NCBI GenBank assembly: GCA_934573735.1
Contig: CAKTMC010000001.1
Location: forward strand, 248,001-312,000
From: an uncultured Oscillospiraceae bacterium
GTDB taxonomy: Bacteria > Bacillota > Clostridia > Oscillospirales > Oscillospiraceae
Reading direction: 5' to 3'
DNA length: 64,000 bases
Under the pieces are notes generated by a model. The model did no database searches and was not told the DNA's origin. It saw nothing but the letters and a program-made list of their open reading frames with translations. A program made the translations under genes and the position numbers. Below are positions 15,709 to 23,430 of this stretch, piece after piece (the first letter of the stretch is position 1; each line of letters begins with the position of its first letter).

Positions 15709-15738
15709 AAATCCGCCGGAGAAATTCTCCGGCGGATT
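15709..15738. terminator. Terminator hairpin, right copy flanking repeat B
   Basis: Near-perfect duplicate of the hairpin at 15519-15548 with one base changed in the loop. It lies 23 bp beyond the acpP stop. Confidence 0.85.
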
Positions 15739-15761
15739 AAATTATGACTTATTATGACTTC

Positions 15762-15986
15762 TTACTGAAGCTTTTCGAGATAATCGACTATTTTGCCAAC
15801 GGTGAGAAGCTGTGCTGCGTCTTCATCGGAGATGGAGAGGCCGAACTCGTCCTCAAGGGACATGATGAGCTCGACAACGTCCAGAGAATCCGCGCCCAGA
15901 TCGTCGATAAGATTGGTGTCCATGGTGATGCTCTCGGGATCCAGCTCAAACTGCTGCGCAAGAACGGATTTTACCTTTTCAAACAT
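15762..15986 (-). CDS. acpP: Acyl carrier protein
   Basis: A 74-residue, strongly acidic four-helix protein that carries growing fatty acyl chains on phosphopantetheine. The attachment serine is S34 in LGADSLDVVEL. GGAGGAA precedes ATG 15986; in-frame codons upstream of it add an unsupported extension. Acyl carrier genes normally sit in fatty-acid clusters, but here it follows khpB by 41 bp and may be transcribed with the rpmH-yidC cluster. Confidence 0.95.
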   Translation of the reverse strand: MFEKVKSVLAQQFELDPESITMDTNLIDDLGADSLDVVELIMSLEDEFGLSISDEDAAQLLTVGKIVDYLEKLQ

Positions 15987-16027
15987 TGTTATTCCTCCAG
16001 TGCAAAACACTTATTTTTGTACGGATA

Positions 16028-16777
16028 TCATGCCCATTCCCGACTCTGCGGCTTGTTTCCGCCCTCGGGCTTAACATAGGATACCACGACGCGGCGGTTC
16101 GGCTCCACGCCGGTGGAGCTGGTGGTAACGCCTTCGTAGTTCTGGAGCGCGGTGTGGATGACATGGCGCTCATAGGAGTTCATCGGCTCAAGAGCCATGC
16201 TGCGCTTGTACTTGATGGCTTTCTCCGCCATCTTCTCGGCAAGCTTAGTCAGTGACTCCTCGCGCTTGCTGCGGTAATTCTCCGCATCGACGCTGATGTG
16301 AAGATGCTTCTCGCTGCCGCGGTTGACAACATAGTTTGTCAGGTGCTGTATCGCGTCAAGCGTCTCGCCGCGGCGGCCGATTATCGCGCCCATGCCGTTA
16401 CCGGAAAGATTGACGTTGATGCCGCCGTTGTCACGGTCGGAAATTTCGATATCAGCCTTGACGCCCATGCGCTCCAGCAGCCCCGTGAGGAAGCGGCGCA
16501 CGGCTGCGTAGTCGGCGGACTCGTCGATGGGCGCGGCGCTGACTGCGGTCTCAGCGACCTCGTTTACTGCGACATCAACGGCACTTTCAACGACCTCGTC
16601 CTCGACCTCATAGCTCACGCGGACGAGCGCGGGAGATGCGCCGATGCCCAGAAAACCGGACTTTGCGCGCTCAAGTATCTCCACGGATACGTCGTCGCGG
16701 TCAAGACCCAGCTCGGCGAGGGCGGCTTTTATCGCATCCTCCTCGGTGCGGCCGGTCTTTTCCAAAGATTTTATCAT
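16028..16777 (-). CDS. khpB: RNA-binding protein KhpB/Jag (SpoIIIJ-associated)
   Basis: A 249-residue cytoplasmic protein with Jag-N domain at residues 1-50 (SGFLGIG motif), an acidic linker, a KH domain with GAIIGRRGETLDAIQ, and an R3H domain near residues 190-240 around MNSYERHVIHTALQ. KhpB binds RNA and influences cell elongation in Gram-positive bacteria. It sits 14 bp behind yidC, as in most Firmicutes, and is translated from its own ribosome binding site AGGAG. Confidence 0.93.
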   Translation of the reverse strand: MIKSLEKTGRTEEDAIKAALAELGLDRDDVSVEILERAKSGFLGIGASPALVRVSYEVEDEVVESAVDVAVNEVAETAVSAAPIDESADYAAVRRFLTGLLERMGVKADIEISDRDNGGINVNLSGNGMGAIIGRRGETLDAIQHLTNYVVNRGSEKHLHISVDAENYRSKREESLTKLAEKMAEKAIKYKRSMALEPMNSYERHVIHTALQNYEGVTTSSTGVEPNRRVVVSYVKPEGGNKPQSREWA

Positions 16778-16791
16778 ACAAAATTCTCCTG

Positions 16792-18207
16792 TTATTCTTC
16801 TTTGCCGTCCTCGGCGTCTTCTGCGGACTGCTCGTTCTCCGCCTCGGGCTGCTCCTCGTGCGCGACGGACTCCGCTGCGCCTTCGTCAGCGGAGCTGTTG
16901 AGCTCAGTGTTCTCCACGGCGAGAACTTCGGTCTCGGGGACGGTTTCGTCGATGGCTTCGGCGCCCTCGGACTCTGCCGCGGCGGCAATCGTTGCCTCCT
17001 CGGCGGTCTCCGGGTTTTCATAACGATCGGGAACATAGGCGCGGCCACGGGCATAGCGGCGGTTGCCGACCTGAGAAGCGGGCTTCTCGGTCTCCTTTAT
17101 GCCGAGGCGCTCACGGCGCGCGGCACGCTCCGCCTTGTCGAGAGCGGCCTTGCGCTCGTCGCTCTTCTGCTTCTGGCTTGCCTGAATTTTCTTCTTGCTG
17201 GTGTTGGCGTTCTGCTCGGTCTTGCCCTCAGCGCGGAGACGCTCGGTTTCAAGGCGCTTTTCCTCCAGCTCCTTTTCACGGGCGCTGCGGGCGGCACGGC
17301 GAATTTCGTCCTCCTTGTCAAGCTTCTTCTTATAAATCTTGGTGAGGGTGTAGTCGCGGACGATGCCGAAAACGCTGTTGGCTATCCAGTAAATACCCAT
17401 GGCGGCGGGCATGACGAAGCAGATCCAGACGGACATGAGGGGCATCATTATATTCATGCTCTTCATGGTCATGGCGGCCTGCTCGCCGGCAGCGCCGGCA
17501 CCGGGGGTGGGGTTGATGGCGTTGCTTATCTTCATCGAGGCCCAGGACAGGAACGCAGAGATGAAGGGGATGAGGAAAAGACCCAGCGCGGGAAGCCAAA
17601 TGGCGGGATCGCTCCAGTCGGTCTTGAGGAAGAAGGTCACCTGCGGCTGGTCGCCGAGATTGAGCCCAAGGAAGCCGAAGTCGATGTTCAGCAGTCCGTC
17701 AAGCTTACCGGCAAGTGCGGTCTGCACCTCGTCCCAATGCTGATGGGCGAGATTTGCAAGCTTTATCTCCATGTAGGCATCTGCCTTGGCGGGAGCAATG
17801 TAAGCGCCGGTGCTGATAAAATAATCCTTGAGCGTGGTAACGACGCTCTCCGCGGCGAACATCATGCGGGTGATGGGCTGACGGATGACGGCGTAGAGGG
17901 CTATCAGAATGGGGAAGGGGATAAGAGACCAGATGCAGCCGGACATCGGGTGGATACCCTCCTCACGGTAGAGCTTCTGCATCTCCATGTTGAGCTTCTG
18001 GGGGTTGCCCTCGTGGCGGCGCTGAAGCTCCTGAAGCTGCGGCTGAATACGGGTCTGACGCATCATGCTCTTCTTGCTCTTGGCCATGAAGGGTGTAAGA
18101 ATGAGGTTAACGACCAGTGCGAAAAGAATGACGGCGAGACCGTAGTTGCCTGTAAGCGCGTAGAGCTTGACCATCAGCCAGGCAAAGGGTTTAGTGATTA
18201 CCGACAT
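16792..18207 (-). CDS. yidC: Membrane protein insertase YidC/SpoIIIJ
   Basis: A 471-residue insertase lacking the large periplasmic domain of Gram-negative YidC, as usual in Gram-positive bacteria. The first helices and the cytoplasmic loop KSKKSMMRQTRIQPQLQELQ, the MSGCIWSLIPFPILIALY core and three further helices occupy about residues 1-250. The remaining 220 residues form a tail that is first highly basic (KEDEIRRAARSARE onward) and then strongly acidic. A tail this long is unusual. AAGGAG precedes the ATG. It inserts membrane proteins alone or with SecYEG. Confidence 0.93.
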   Translation of the reverse strand: MSVITKPFAWLMVKLYALTGNYGLAVILFALVVNLILTPFMAKSKKSMMRQTRIQPQLQELQRRHEGNPQKLNMEMQKLYREEGIHPMSGCIWSLIPFPILIALYAVIRQPITRMMFAAESVVTTLKDYFISTGAYIAPAKADAYMEIKLANLAHQHWDEVQTALAGKLDGLLNIDFGFLGLNLGDQPQVTFFLKTDWSDPAIWLPALGLFLIPFISAFLSWASMKISNAINPTPGAGAAGEQAAMTMKSMNIMMPLMSVWICFVMPAAMGIYWIANSVFGIVRDYTLTKIYKKKLDKEDEIRRAARSAREKELEEKRLETERLRAEGKTEQNANTSKKKIQASQKQKSDERKAALDKAERAARRERLGIKETEKPASQVGNRRYARGRAYVPDRYENPETAEEATIAAAAESEGAEAIDETVPETEVLAVENTELNSSADEGAAESVAHEEQPEAENEQSAEDAEDGKEE

Positions 18208-18245
18208 AGTAACTCCTTAAATTGTGTGTAGATAGGGGTTCCCCG

Positions 18246-18464
18246 TCAGGGCACGGGGTCATAGATGTCGTAGTCGTCCGAATGAAACGGATGACAGCGC
18301 GAGAGACGCCTGACAGCCAGCCAGCCACCCTTGAGCGGGCCGTATTTTTCAATGGCTTCAAGCGCGTACTGTGAGCAGGTCGGAATAAAGCGGCAGCAGG
18401 GGGGACGCGAGGGGGAAATCCTGCACTGATAAAACCTGATGGCGGCGAGCATGAAATTTTTCAC
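18246..18464 (-). CDS. yidD: Membrane protein insertion efficiency factor YidD
   Basis: A 72-residue protein with the family core YQCRISPSRPPCCRFIPTCS and YALEAIEKYGPLKGGWL, including the clustered cysteines. It assists YidC-mediated insertion at the inner face of the membrane. Its ATG overlaps the rnpA stop by 4 bp, so translation is coupled. Confidence 0.95.
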   Translation of the reverse strand: MKNFMLAAIRFYQCRISPSRPPCCRFIPTCSQYALEAIEKYGPLKGGWLAVRRLSRCHPFHSDDYDIYDPVP

Positions 18465-18808
18465 TGCTCCGCCTCCCGTCTGAGAGACAGCTTTTCACAC
18501 GCGGAGTGAAATGCCGCGTCCATGCGCGAGTAATCCGCGCCGACGCAGCGCCCGCGCGCTACGATGACGATGTCCCATCCGGTTTTGAGCTGCGGCGACG
18601 ACAGTCGGTATATCTCCCGCAGGCGGCGGCGCACCCGGTTGCGCACAACGGCATGGCCCAGCTTTGTGGACACGGTATAGCCCACGCGGTTATGGTCAAG
18701 GCCGTTTCTGCGGCAGTAAAGCACCATGTACGGCGTTACCGCGCTCTTGCCCTTGGAATATAAGCGCCTGAAGTCGCTGTTTTTTTTCAGCGTGTTTCTG
18801 ATATTCAA
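18461..18808 (-). CDS. rnpA: Ribonuclease P protein component
   Basis: A 115-residue basic protein that helps the RNase P RNA mature tRNA 5' ends. The RNR signature is present as RNRVRRRLREIYR near residues 57-69, after the VGYTVSTKLGHAV strand-helix. The start is TTG at 18808 with GGGAGAAG upstream; there is no in-frame ATG that keeps the conserved LKKNSDFRRLY beginning. Confidence 0.94.
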   Translation of the reverse strand: MNIRNTLKKNSDFRRLYSKGKSAVTPYMVLYCRRNGLDHNRVGYTVSTKLGHAVVRNRVRRRLREIYRLSSPQLKTGWDIVIVARGRCVGADYSRMDAAFHSACEKLSLRREAEQ

Positions 18809-18904
18809 AGAGACACTTCTCCCATGCTAAACTTGCATAAACACCTAAAGGGCGGATCGCTCCGCCCTAAAAATATTCTGCTTTGACCTGCTTCACGAGT
18901 GTGA

Positions 18905-19039
18905 TCAGTAGCTGAGCTTAGCTCTGCCCTTCGCTCTGCGGCGGGCCAGAACCTTGCGGCCGTTCGCGGTCTTCATTCTCTTACGGAAGCCGTGCTCTTT
19001 CTTGCGCTGACGCTTCTTGGGCTGATAAGTACGAAGCAT
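18905..19039 (-). CDS. rpmH: 50S ribosomal protein L34
   Basis: A 44-residue, very basic protein. It begins MLRTYQPKKRQRKKEHGF and ends KGRAKLSY, matching L34 along its whole length. AAAGGAG lies upstream of the ATG. It is the first gene of the rpmH-rnpA-yidD-yidC-khpB cluster. The usual divergent dnaA gene is not found on its other side. Confidence 0.97.
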   Translation of the reverse strand: MLRTYQPKKRQRKKEHGFRKRMKTANGRKVLARRRAKGRAKLSY

Positions 19040-19106
19040 TGATATGCACTCCTTTCAGGTGTAATACTCAACATCGGGCCGGGCGCCGAAGTAGTTGACA
19101 ATGATA

Positions 19107-19171
19107 AATAGCCACTTGGCGACAACTGCCGCCGAGTGGCTATTATATACTAAAAGGCCGTGTTTTGTCAA
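19107..19171 (-). promoter_or_regulatory. rpmH promoter overlapped by a long palindrome
   Basis: On the minus strand TTGACA (19166-19171) and TATAAT (19142-19147) are 18 bp apart. AATAGCCACTTGGCG (19107-19121) and CGCCGAGTGGCTATT (19130-19144) form an inverted repeat of 15 positions with one mismatch, running over the -10 box and the expected start site near 19135. Confidence 0.7.
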
Positions 19172-19228
19172 CAAAAAATTCGATTTTTTATTGCCGCGGC
19201 GGGAGCTTTTTCGATATAAGGCAAACAA

Positions 19229-20008
19229 TCAGTCAAAATGAATGACGCTCTGCATAAGCTCGGCGGGGCTGACCTTAGGATTTTGGTAGCGCTCGCGCTT
19301 TACGGTGGCGCCGCCCATGGATATTGCCTGCTTGGGGCAGTATTGCAGACAGCTCAGGCACTGGATGCAGTCCTTGCCGAACTTGGCCTTGCCGTTGACG
19401 ATGGAGATGTTACCCTTGGGGCAGAGCTTTACGCACTGACCGCAGCCGATGCAGCTGTCGTCCGCCTTGAGCTTGCGTCCCTTGAGCTTGGAGAGCATGG
19501 GCCATGCGGAGCTCTCGACGGCATTGACGCGCATCTTGGGGGGAGCCTTTTTGCGCTTGAGGGAGAGAGCGTCGATGGCTATCTTCATCGCAAGCTCCTC
19601 GGAGCGCGCCTGAGCCTTCTCGGGGGTGAGCGGCGGCATCATGAGCGTATGCGGGAAGAGCCAGATGCAGGAGCACTGGTGGGAAATGCCCGCCCAGTAG
19701 GTCAGGGGAACGATGGAATTGAGCTTATGCAGACCGCAGCCGATGTAGCCCGCGTAGCTGCAAACGCCGAAGGTATAGGCCTTGGGGCTGATTTTCAGAG
19801 TCTTGACGTATTTCTCAACGTCGCCGGGCAGACCGCCAGCGTAGCAGGGGAACACGAAGCCGACGCGCTTTGCCGCGCTGACATCGGTCACGGCAGGAGC
19901 CTTGCGCATCATGATAATGTCGGTGTCACCCATGCGCTTGGCTATGTTCTTTGCAATGTCAAGACAGTTGCCGCTGCCGGAGAAACAGAAGATTACGTTT
20001 TCGCTCAT
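19229..20008 (-). CDS. EFR1-family flavodoxin-ferredoxin fusion
   Basis: A 259-residue electron carrier. The N-terminal flavodoxin-like domain opens with the FMN phosphate loop FSGSGNCLDIA. The C-terminus holds two [4Fe-4S] motifs, CIGCGQCVKLCPKG and CIQCLSCLQYCPKQA. NCBI calls such proteins EFR1 family ferrodoxins; the redox partner is unknown. It is divergent from a TetR regulator, which probably controls it. Confidence 0.88.
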   Translation of the reverse strand: MSENVIFCFSGSGNCLDIAKNIAKRMGDTDIIMMRKAPAVTDVSAAKRVGFVFPCYAGGLPGDVEKYVKTLKISPKAYTFGVCSYAGYIGCGLHKLNSIVPLTYWAGISHQCSCIWLFPHTLMMPPLTPEKAQARSEELAMKIAIDALSLKRKKAPPKMRVNAVESSAWPMLSKLKGRKLKADDSCIGCGQCVKLCPKGNISIVNGKAKFGKDCIQCLSCLQYCPKQAISMGGATVKRERYQNPKVSPAELMQSVIHFD

Positions 20009-20073
20009 GTTTAGCTCTCCTTTTAATCTTTTAGTTTATTTTTTGCTTATTTAATAATGTAGCTTTGACTGCA

Positions 20074-20102
20074 TTGTACAGCAAAATCGTTTGTGATACA
20101 AT
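20074..20102 (+). promoter_or_regulatory. Promoter and candidate operator of the TetR gene
   Basis: TTGTAC (20074-20079) and TACAAT (20097-20102) are 17 bp apart. ATTGTA and TACAAT at the two ends are inverted copies, so the regulator may bind over its own promoter. Confidence 0.55.
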
Positions 20103-20135
20103 AGTTCCGTTGAAAATAAAACAAAAGGAGAAAAA

Positions 20136-20687
20136 ATGTATCACATAAAGCAGAATAAACGCGCCGAAGCCTCGCTCGAACTCATATGTACGGCGGTTTT
20201 GGAGCTATTGGGCGAGATGCCCTTCAACGAGATAAGCATAAGTGACGTGCAGCGCCGCTCCACGGTCAGCCGCTCGACCTTTTATCGAAACTTTGACAGC
20301 CTTGACGATGTTCTCTCCCTGCTGTGCGACCGTGGCTTTGACGAGATATCGACAGGCGGCGCGCCGGTGTATCTTCGCGTGTTCCACTACTGGTTCAATA
20401 ATCCCGTCGTGCTGGAGGCACTTGTGCTCAACGGAAAAACGGATATACTTGCGGAAAGCCTGAAAAAGCTGCTGCTGCGCTCCAAGGAGCTGCCGAGGAT
20501 GGATGAAGCGAGGCTTGACTACTTTGCCGCGAATATCGGCTATGTAATGGCGGGAATTCTCGCAACGTGGCTTCACCGGGGCAGACGCGAGAGCGAGGCG
20601 GAGCTTGCCGAGATACTGTCGGACTGCTTTGCCGCTGCCGGCATGATGCTTTTAGGCTCAGCGCTCGGGAACGGCGTCAAATATTGA
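20136..20687 (+). CDS. TetR/AcrR family transcriptional regulator
   Basis: A 183-residue regulator. The N-terminal helix-turn-helix reads ISISDVQRRSTVSRSTFYRNFDSLDDVL at about residues 30-57 (core TVSRSTFYRNF). The C-terminal ligand-binding half is alpha-helical and not assignable to a ligand. AAAAGGAG precedes the ATG. It is divergent from the EFR1 gene, with 127 bp between. Its 3' end overlaps the convergent dCMP deaminase gene by 30 bp. Confidence 0.88.
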   Translation: MYHIKQNKRAEASLELICTAVLELLGEMPFNEISISDVQRRSTVSRSTFYRNFDSLDDVLSLLCDRGFDEISTGGAPVYLRVFHYWFNNPVVLEALVLNGKTDILAESLKKLLLRSKELPRMDEARLDYFAANIGYVMAGILATWLHRGRRESEAELAEILSDCFAAAGMMLLGSALGNGVKY

Positions 20688-21152
20688 GTCGTCGTTTTCT
20701 ATCCAGTCGCTCACCGGGATGGTGATATACTCCGTCTCGTCGGTGCGGATAACGACGCTGTCTATCCCGGCGTTTATTATCTGGCGCTTGCACATCGAGC
20801 AGGACATCGCATCGTGAAGAAGCTCGCCCGTGCGCGCATCGCGGCCGACGAGATATATGCTCGCGCCTATCATATCGCGCCGGGAGGCGGAGATTATCGC
20901 GTTTGCCTCGGCGTGTACGCTGCGGCAAAGCTCATAGCGCTCACCCGAGGGGATACGCAGGCTCTCGCGGGTGCAGTGACCGAGGTCGCTGCAATTACGC
21001 CGACCGCGCGGTGCGCCGTTGTAGCCGGTGGAGATTATCTCGTCATTGCGGACGATTATCGCTCCGTATTTCCGGCGCAGGCAGGTGGAACGCTCAAGCA
21101 CGGAGTCGGCTATGTCAAGATAATAGTTTTGCTTGCTGGTGCGGTTGTCCAT
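20658..21152 (-). CDS. Deoxycytidylate (dCMP) deaminase family protein
   Basis: A 164-residue zinc deaminase that would convert dCMP to dUMP for thymidylate synthesis. Zinc ligands and catalytic glutamate lie in VHAEANAI and in SCSMCKRQI; the STGYNGAPRG loop is characteristic of dCMP deaminases. Length and motifs are complete. It overlaps the 3' end of the TetR gene tail to tail. Close relatives include ComE operon protein 2, so the exact substrate is inferred. Confidence 0.9.
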   Translation of the reverse strand: MDNRTSKQNYYLDIADSVLERSTCLRRKYGAIIVRNDEIISTGYNGAPRGRRNCSDLGHCTRESLRIPSGERYELCRSVHAEANAIISASRRDMIGASIYLVGRDARTGELLHDAMSCSMCKRQIINAGIDSVVIRTDETEYITIPVSDWIENDDSIFDAVPER

Positions 21153-21254
21153 GGTTTTTTCCTCCGGACGTTTATTTTTGTTTTATAATAAATATTCTAG
21201 AGAAATCCGATATCTTAAATATACATTAAGTCTTACGCAAAAGTCAATGATGTG

Positions 21255-21283
21255 TTGCCAAGTTCGTCTTGAGGTGTTACAAT
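21255..21283 (+). promoter_or_regulatory. Promoter of queH-queT, likely leaderless
   Basis: TTGCCA (21255-21260) and TACAAT (21278-21283) are 17 bp apart. The queH ATG at 21290 lies exactly where transcription should start. Confidence 0.6.
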
Positions 21284-21289
21284 TACGGC

Positions 21290-21958
21290 ATGAACAGAAA
21301 CTATCAAAAGGAACTGGACCGTATAATCCAGAAGCGCGGCAAAAGAATGCCGCGAGTGCTGCTGCATAGCTGCTGCGGCCCCTGCTCCAGCTCGGTGCTG
21401 GAATATCTCACGCAGTATTTCGACGTGACGCTGCTGTGGTATAACCCCAATATCTACCCGAAGGAGGAATTTGACCGCCGCTTCAAGACTCAGGTCCAGC
21501 TTATCGAGAGCATGGGACTTGCCGACAAGGTCAGCGTACTTGCAGAGCCTTGGAAGAGCGAGGACTATTACAAGCGCATAAAGGGGCTTGAAAACGAGCC
21601 GGAGGGCGGCAAGCGCTGCGCAGAGTGCTTCCGGCTGCGTCTCTTAGAGACGGCGCGGCTTGCAAAGCACTATCAGTATGAATACTTCTGCACCACGCTT
21701 ACCTTGTCGCGGCACAAGGACGCGGTGCTGATAAATTCGCTCGGCGAGGAGATAGGGCACGCCGTGGGCGTGAGCTGGCTCCCCTCGGACTTCAAAAAGC
21801 GCGACGGGGAAAACCGCTCGATAGAGCTGAGCGAACAATACGGACTATACAGGCAGCTATACTGCGGCTGTGAATTTTCGCTGCACCGCCGTGAGGAGAC
21901 GGCGCAGCACATGGCAGAGACCAAGGAGGATACCCATGAAGAAAACAGCGACTCTTAA
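21290..21958 (+). CDS. queH: Epoxyqueuosine reductase QueH
   Basis: A 222-residue enzyme that reduces epoxyqueuosine to queuosine in tRNA, the last step of that modification. The metal and cluster ligands are visible: HSCCGPCSS (C28, C29, C32), KRCAECFRLRL (C110, C113) and YCGCEFS (C192, C194). ATG 21290 is chosen from the promoter position and the family start; GAGGTG 14 bases upstream is too far for a normal ribosome site. It overlaps queT by 23 bp, so the pair is a queuosine-salvage operon. Confidence 0.93.
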   Translation: MNRNYQKELDRIIQKRGKRMPRVLLHSCCGPCSSSVLEYLTQYFDVTLLWYNPNIYPKEEFDRRFKTQVQLIESMGLADKVSVLAEPWKSEDYYKRIKGLENEPEGGKRCAECFRLRLLETARLAKHYQYEYFCTTLTLSRHKDAVLINSLGEEIGHAVGVSWLPSDFKKRDGENRSIELSEQYGLYRQLYCGCEFSLHRREETAQHMAETKEDTHEENSDS

Positions 21959-22463
21959 ACTGGCTACGGCGGCGGTCGTCGGCGCGTGCTATGCGGTGCT
22001 TACGATGATGCTCGCCCCGATAAGCTACGGCGCGGTGCAGTTTCGCGTATCTGAGGCGCTGTGCATACTGCCGTTTTTCATGCCCTGCACCGCTTGGGGG
22101 CTTTTCGGCGGCTGCGTGATAGCAAATCTTTTGACCGGGAACATATTCGATATCGTCTTCGGCTCCCTCGCAACCCTTGCGGCGGCGCTGCTGACGGCAT
22201 GGATAGGACGGCGCGGCCGCGGTCTGGGCAGTAAGCTTCTTGCCTGCCTGATGCCCGTGGTATTCAACTCCCTCGTCGTCGGCGCGGTCATAACAAACGC
22301 ATATAACGGGCTTAATATATTCGCCCACCCCGCCGCCTTCGCGATCAACGCCGGCTGGGTCGGACTCGGCGAGGCTGTCGTGCTGTACGTCATCGGGCTA
22401 CCGTTGATGTACTATCTGCCGGGGCTGAAATTTTTCCGAGAGTTTACTGTTAAATTAAACTAA
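21936..22463 (+). CDS. queT: Queuosine precursor transporter QueT
   Basis: A 175-residue membrane protein with five or six helices, the substrate-binding (S) subunit of an ECF transporter for queuosine precursors. Typical QueT features are YGAVQFRVSEAL near residue 30 and GLFGGCVIANLLTG near 55. AAGGAGG lies 7 bases before ATG 21936, inside the end of queH. The energising ECF A/A'/T module is not in this window. Confidence 0.9.
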   Translation: MKKTATLKLATAAVVGACYAVLTMMLAPISYGAVQFRVSEALCILPFFMPCTAWGLFGGCVIANLLTGNIFDIVFGSLATLAAALLTAWIGRRGRGLGSKLLACLMPVVFNSLVVGAVITNAYNGLNIFAHPAAFAINAGWVGLGEAVVLYVIGLPLMYYLPGLKFFREFTVKLN

Positions 22464-22505
22464 ATCAAAAGCAAATCCGAAAGCGCAAAACGAAAGGAGA
22501 CGTCT

Positions 22506-23381
22506 ATGAAAGTCAGAAAAGCGATAATCCCTGCCGCCGGTCTTGGTACGCGCATGCTGCCCAACACCAAGAGCATACCCAAGGAAATGCTGCCTCTGGT
22601 GGACAAGCCGGTCATCCAGTACATCGTCGAGGAGGCGGTGGCTGCGGGGGTTGAGGAGATACTCATCATCACAAACCGCGGCAAAAATCCCATCGAGGAC
22701 TACTTCGACTACGCGCCCGACCTTGAGGAGCGCCTCATTCACGACGGCAAGCGCGAGGAGGCCGCGACAGTGCGTGCCGTGGCGGACATGGCGGACGTGT
22801 ACTTTCTGCGTCAGAAGGAGACGAAGGGACTCGGTCACGCGGTATGGCGCGCCAAGAGCTTTGTCGGAAACGAGCCCTTTGCCGTGCTCCTCGGAGACGA
22901 TATAATGCTCAGCGAAAAGCCGGTACTCAAGCAGCTTGTCGAGGCTGCGGAGGCAAATAATTGCAGCGCCATCGCCGTGCGTGAGGTGCCGGATGAGCTT
23001 ATCACCAAGTATTCCTCCGTCAAGCTCATGGAGCGGCTTTCCGAGCGGGTTTATAAAATCGGCGACATGAACGAGAAGCCGACGCTTGAGGAGAAGTTTT
23101 CAAACTTCGCCATCCTCGGCCGCTACGTCCTGACTCCCACGGTGTTCGACATTCTTGAGCACACCGCCCCCGGCCGCAATAACGAAATCCAGCTCACCGA
23201 CGGCATGAAGGAGCTTTGCCGTCACGAGCCGATGTGCGCGGTAGATTTTGAGGGTCGCCGCTACGATACCGGCAACCTCAAGGGCTATCTCGAGGCCATA
23301 ATCGACTTCGCGCTTAAAAACGAGGAGGCAGGCGACTGGCTGCGTCAGTTCATTATTGATAAAGCCGAGCTGCTGAAATAA
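22506..23381 (+). CDS. galU: UTP-glucose-1-phosphate uridylyltransferase
   Basis: A 291-residue nucleotidyltransferase that makes UDP-glucose. The nucleotide-binding start AAGLGTRMLPNTKSIPKEML, the VDKPVIQYIVEEA segment, LLGDDIM for metal binding, and ITDG-like FDIL...NEIQLTDGM are intact. AAAGGAG precedes the ATG. It lies 42 bp after queT and may be co-transcribed, though the functions are unrelated. Confidence 0.95.
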   Translation: MKVRKAIIPAAGLGTRMLPNTKSIPKEMLPLVDKPVIQYIVEEAVAAGVEEILIITNRGKNPIEDYFDYAPDLEERLIHDGKREEAATVRAVADMADVYFLRQKETKGLGHAVWRAKSFVGNEPFAVLLGDDIMLSEKPVLKQLVEAAEANNCSAIAVREVPDELITKYSSVKLMERLSERVYKIGDMNEKPTLEEKFSNFAILGRYVLTPTVFDILEHTAPGRNNEIQLTDGMKELCRHEPMCAVDFEGRRYDTGNLKGYLEAIIDFALKNEEAGDWLRQFIIDKAELLK

Positions 23382-23389
23382 CGTTTTCC

Positions 23390-23418
23390 TTGACAAATTC
23401 AAAAAGGCGCTATATACT
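23390..23418 (+). promoter_or_regulatory. Promoter of the TPP riboswitch-thiT unit
   Basis: Consensus TTGACA (23390-23395) and TATACT (23413-23418), 17 bp apart, immediately after galU. Confidence 0.75.
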
Positions 23419-23430
23419 CTGCTTGTAATT

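Noticed and set aside
14131..15738. Integrated element using tRNA-Ser as attachment site
   Set aside because: No second copy of the tRNA 3' end and no integrase were seen, so an attL/attR pair cannot be drawn; only the lower G+C remains.
18905..19228. Replication origin next to rpmH
   Set aside because: No dnaA gene and no cluster of DnaA boxes was noticed in the interval.
21189..21289. preQ1 riboswitch ahead of queH
   Set aside because: No preQ1 consensus elements are present and the promoter leaves no leader.
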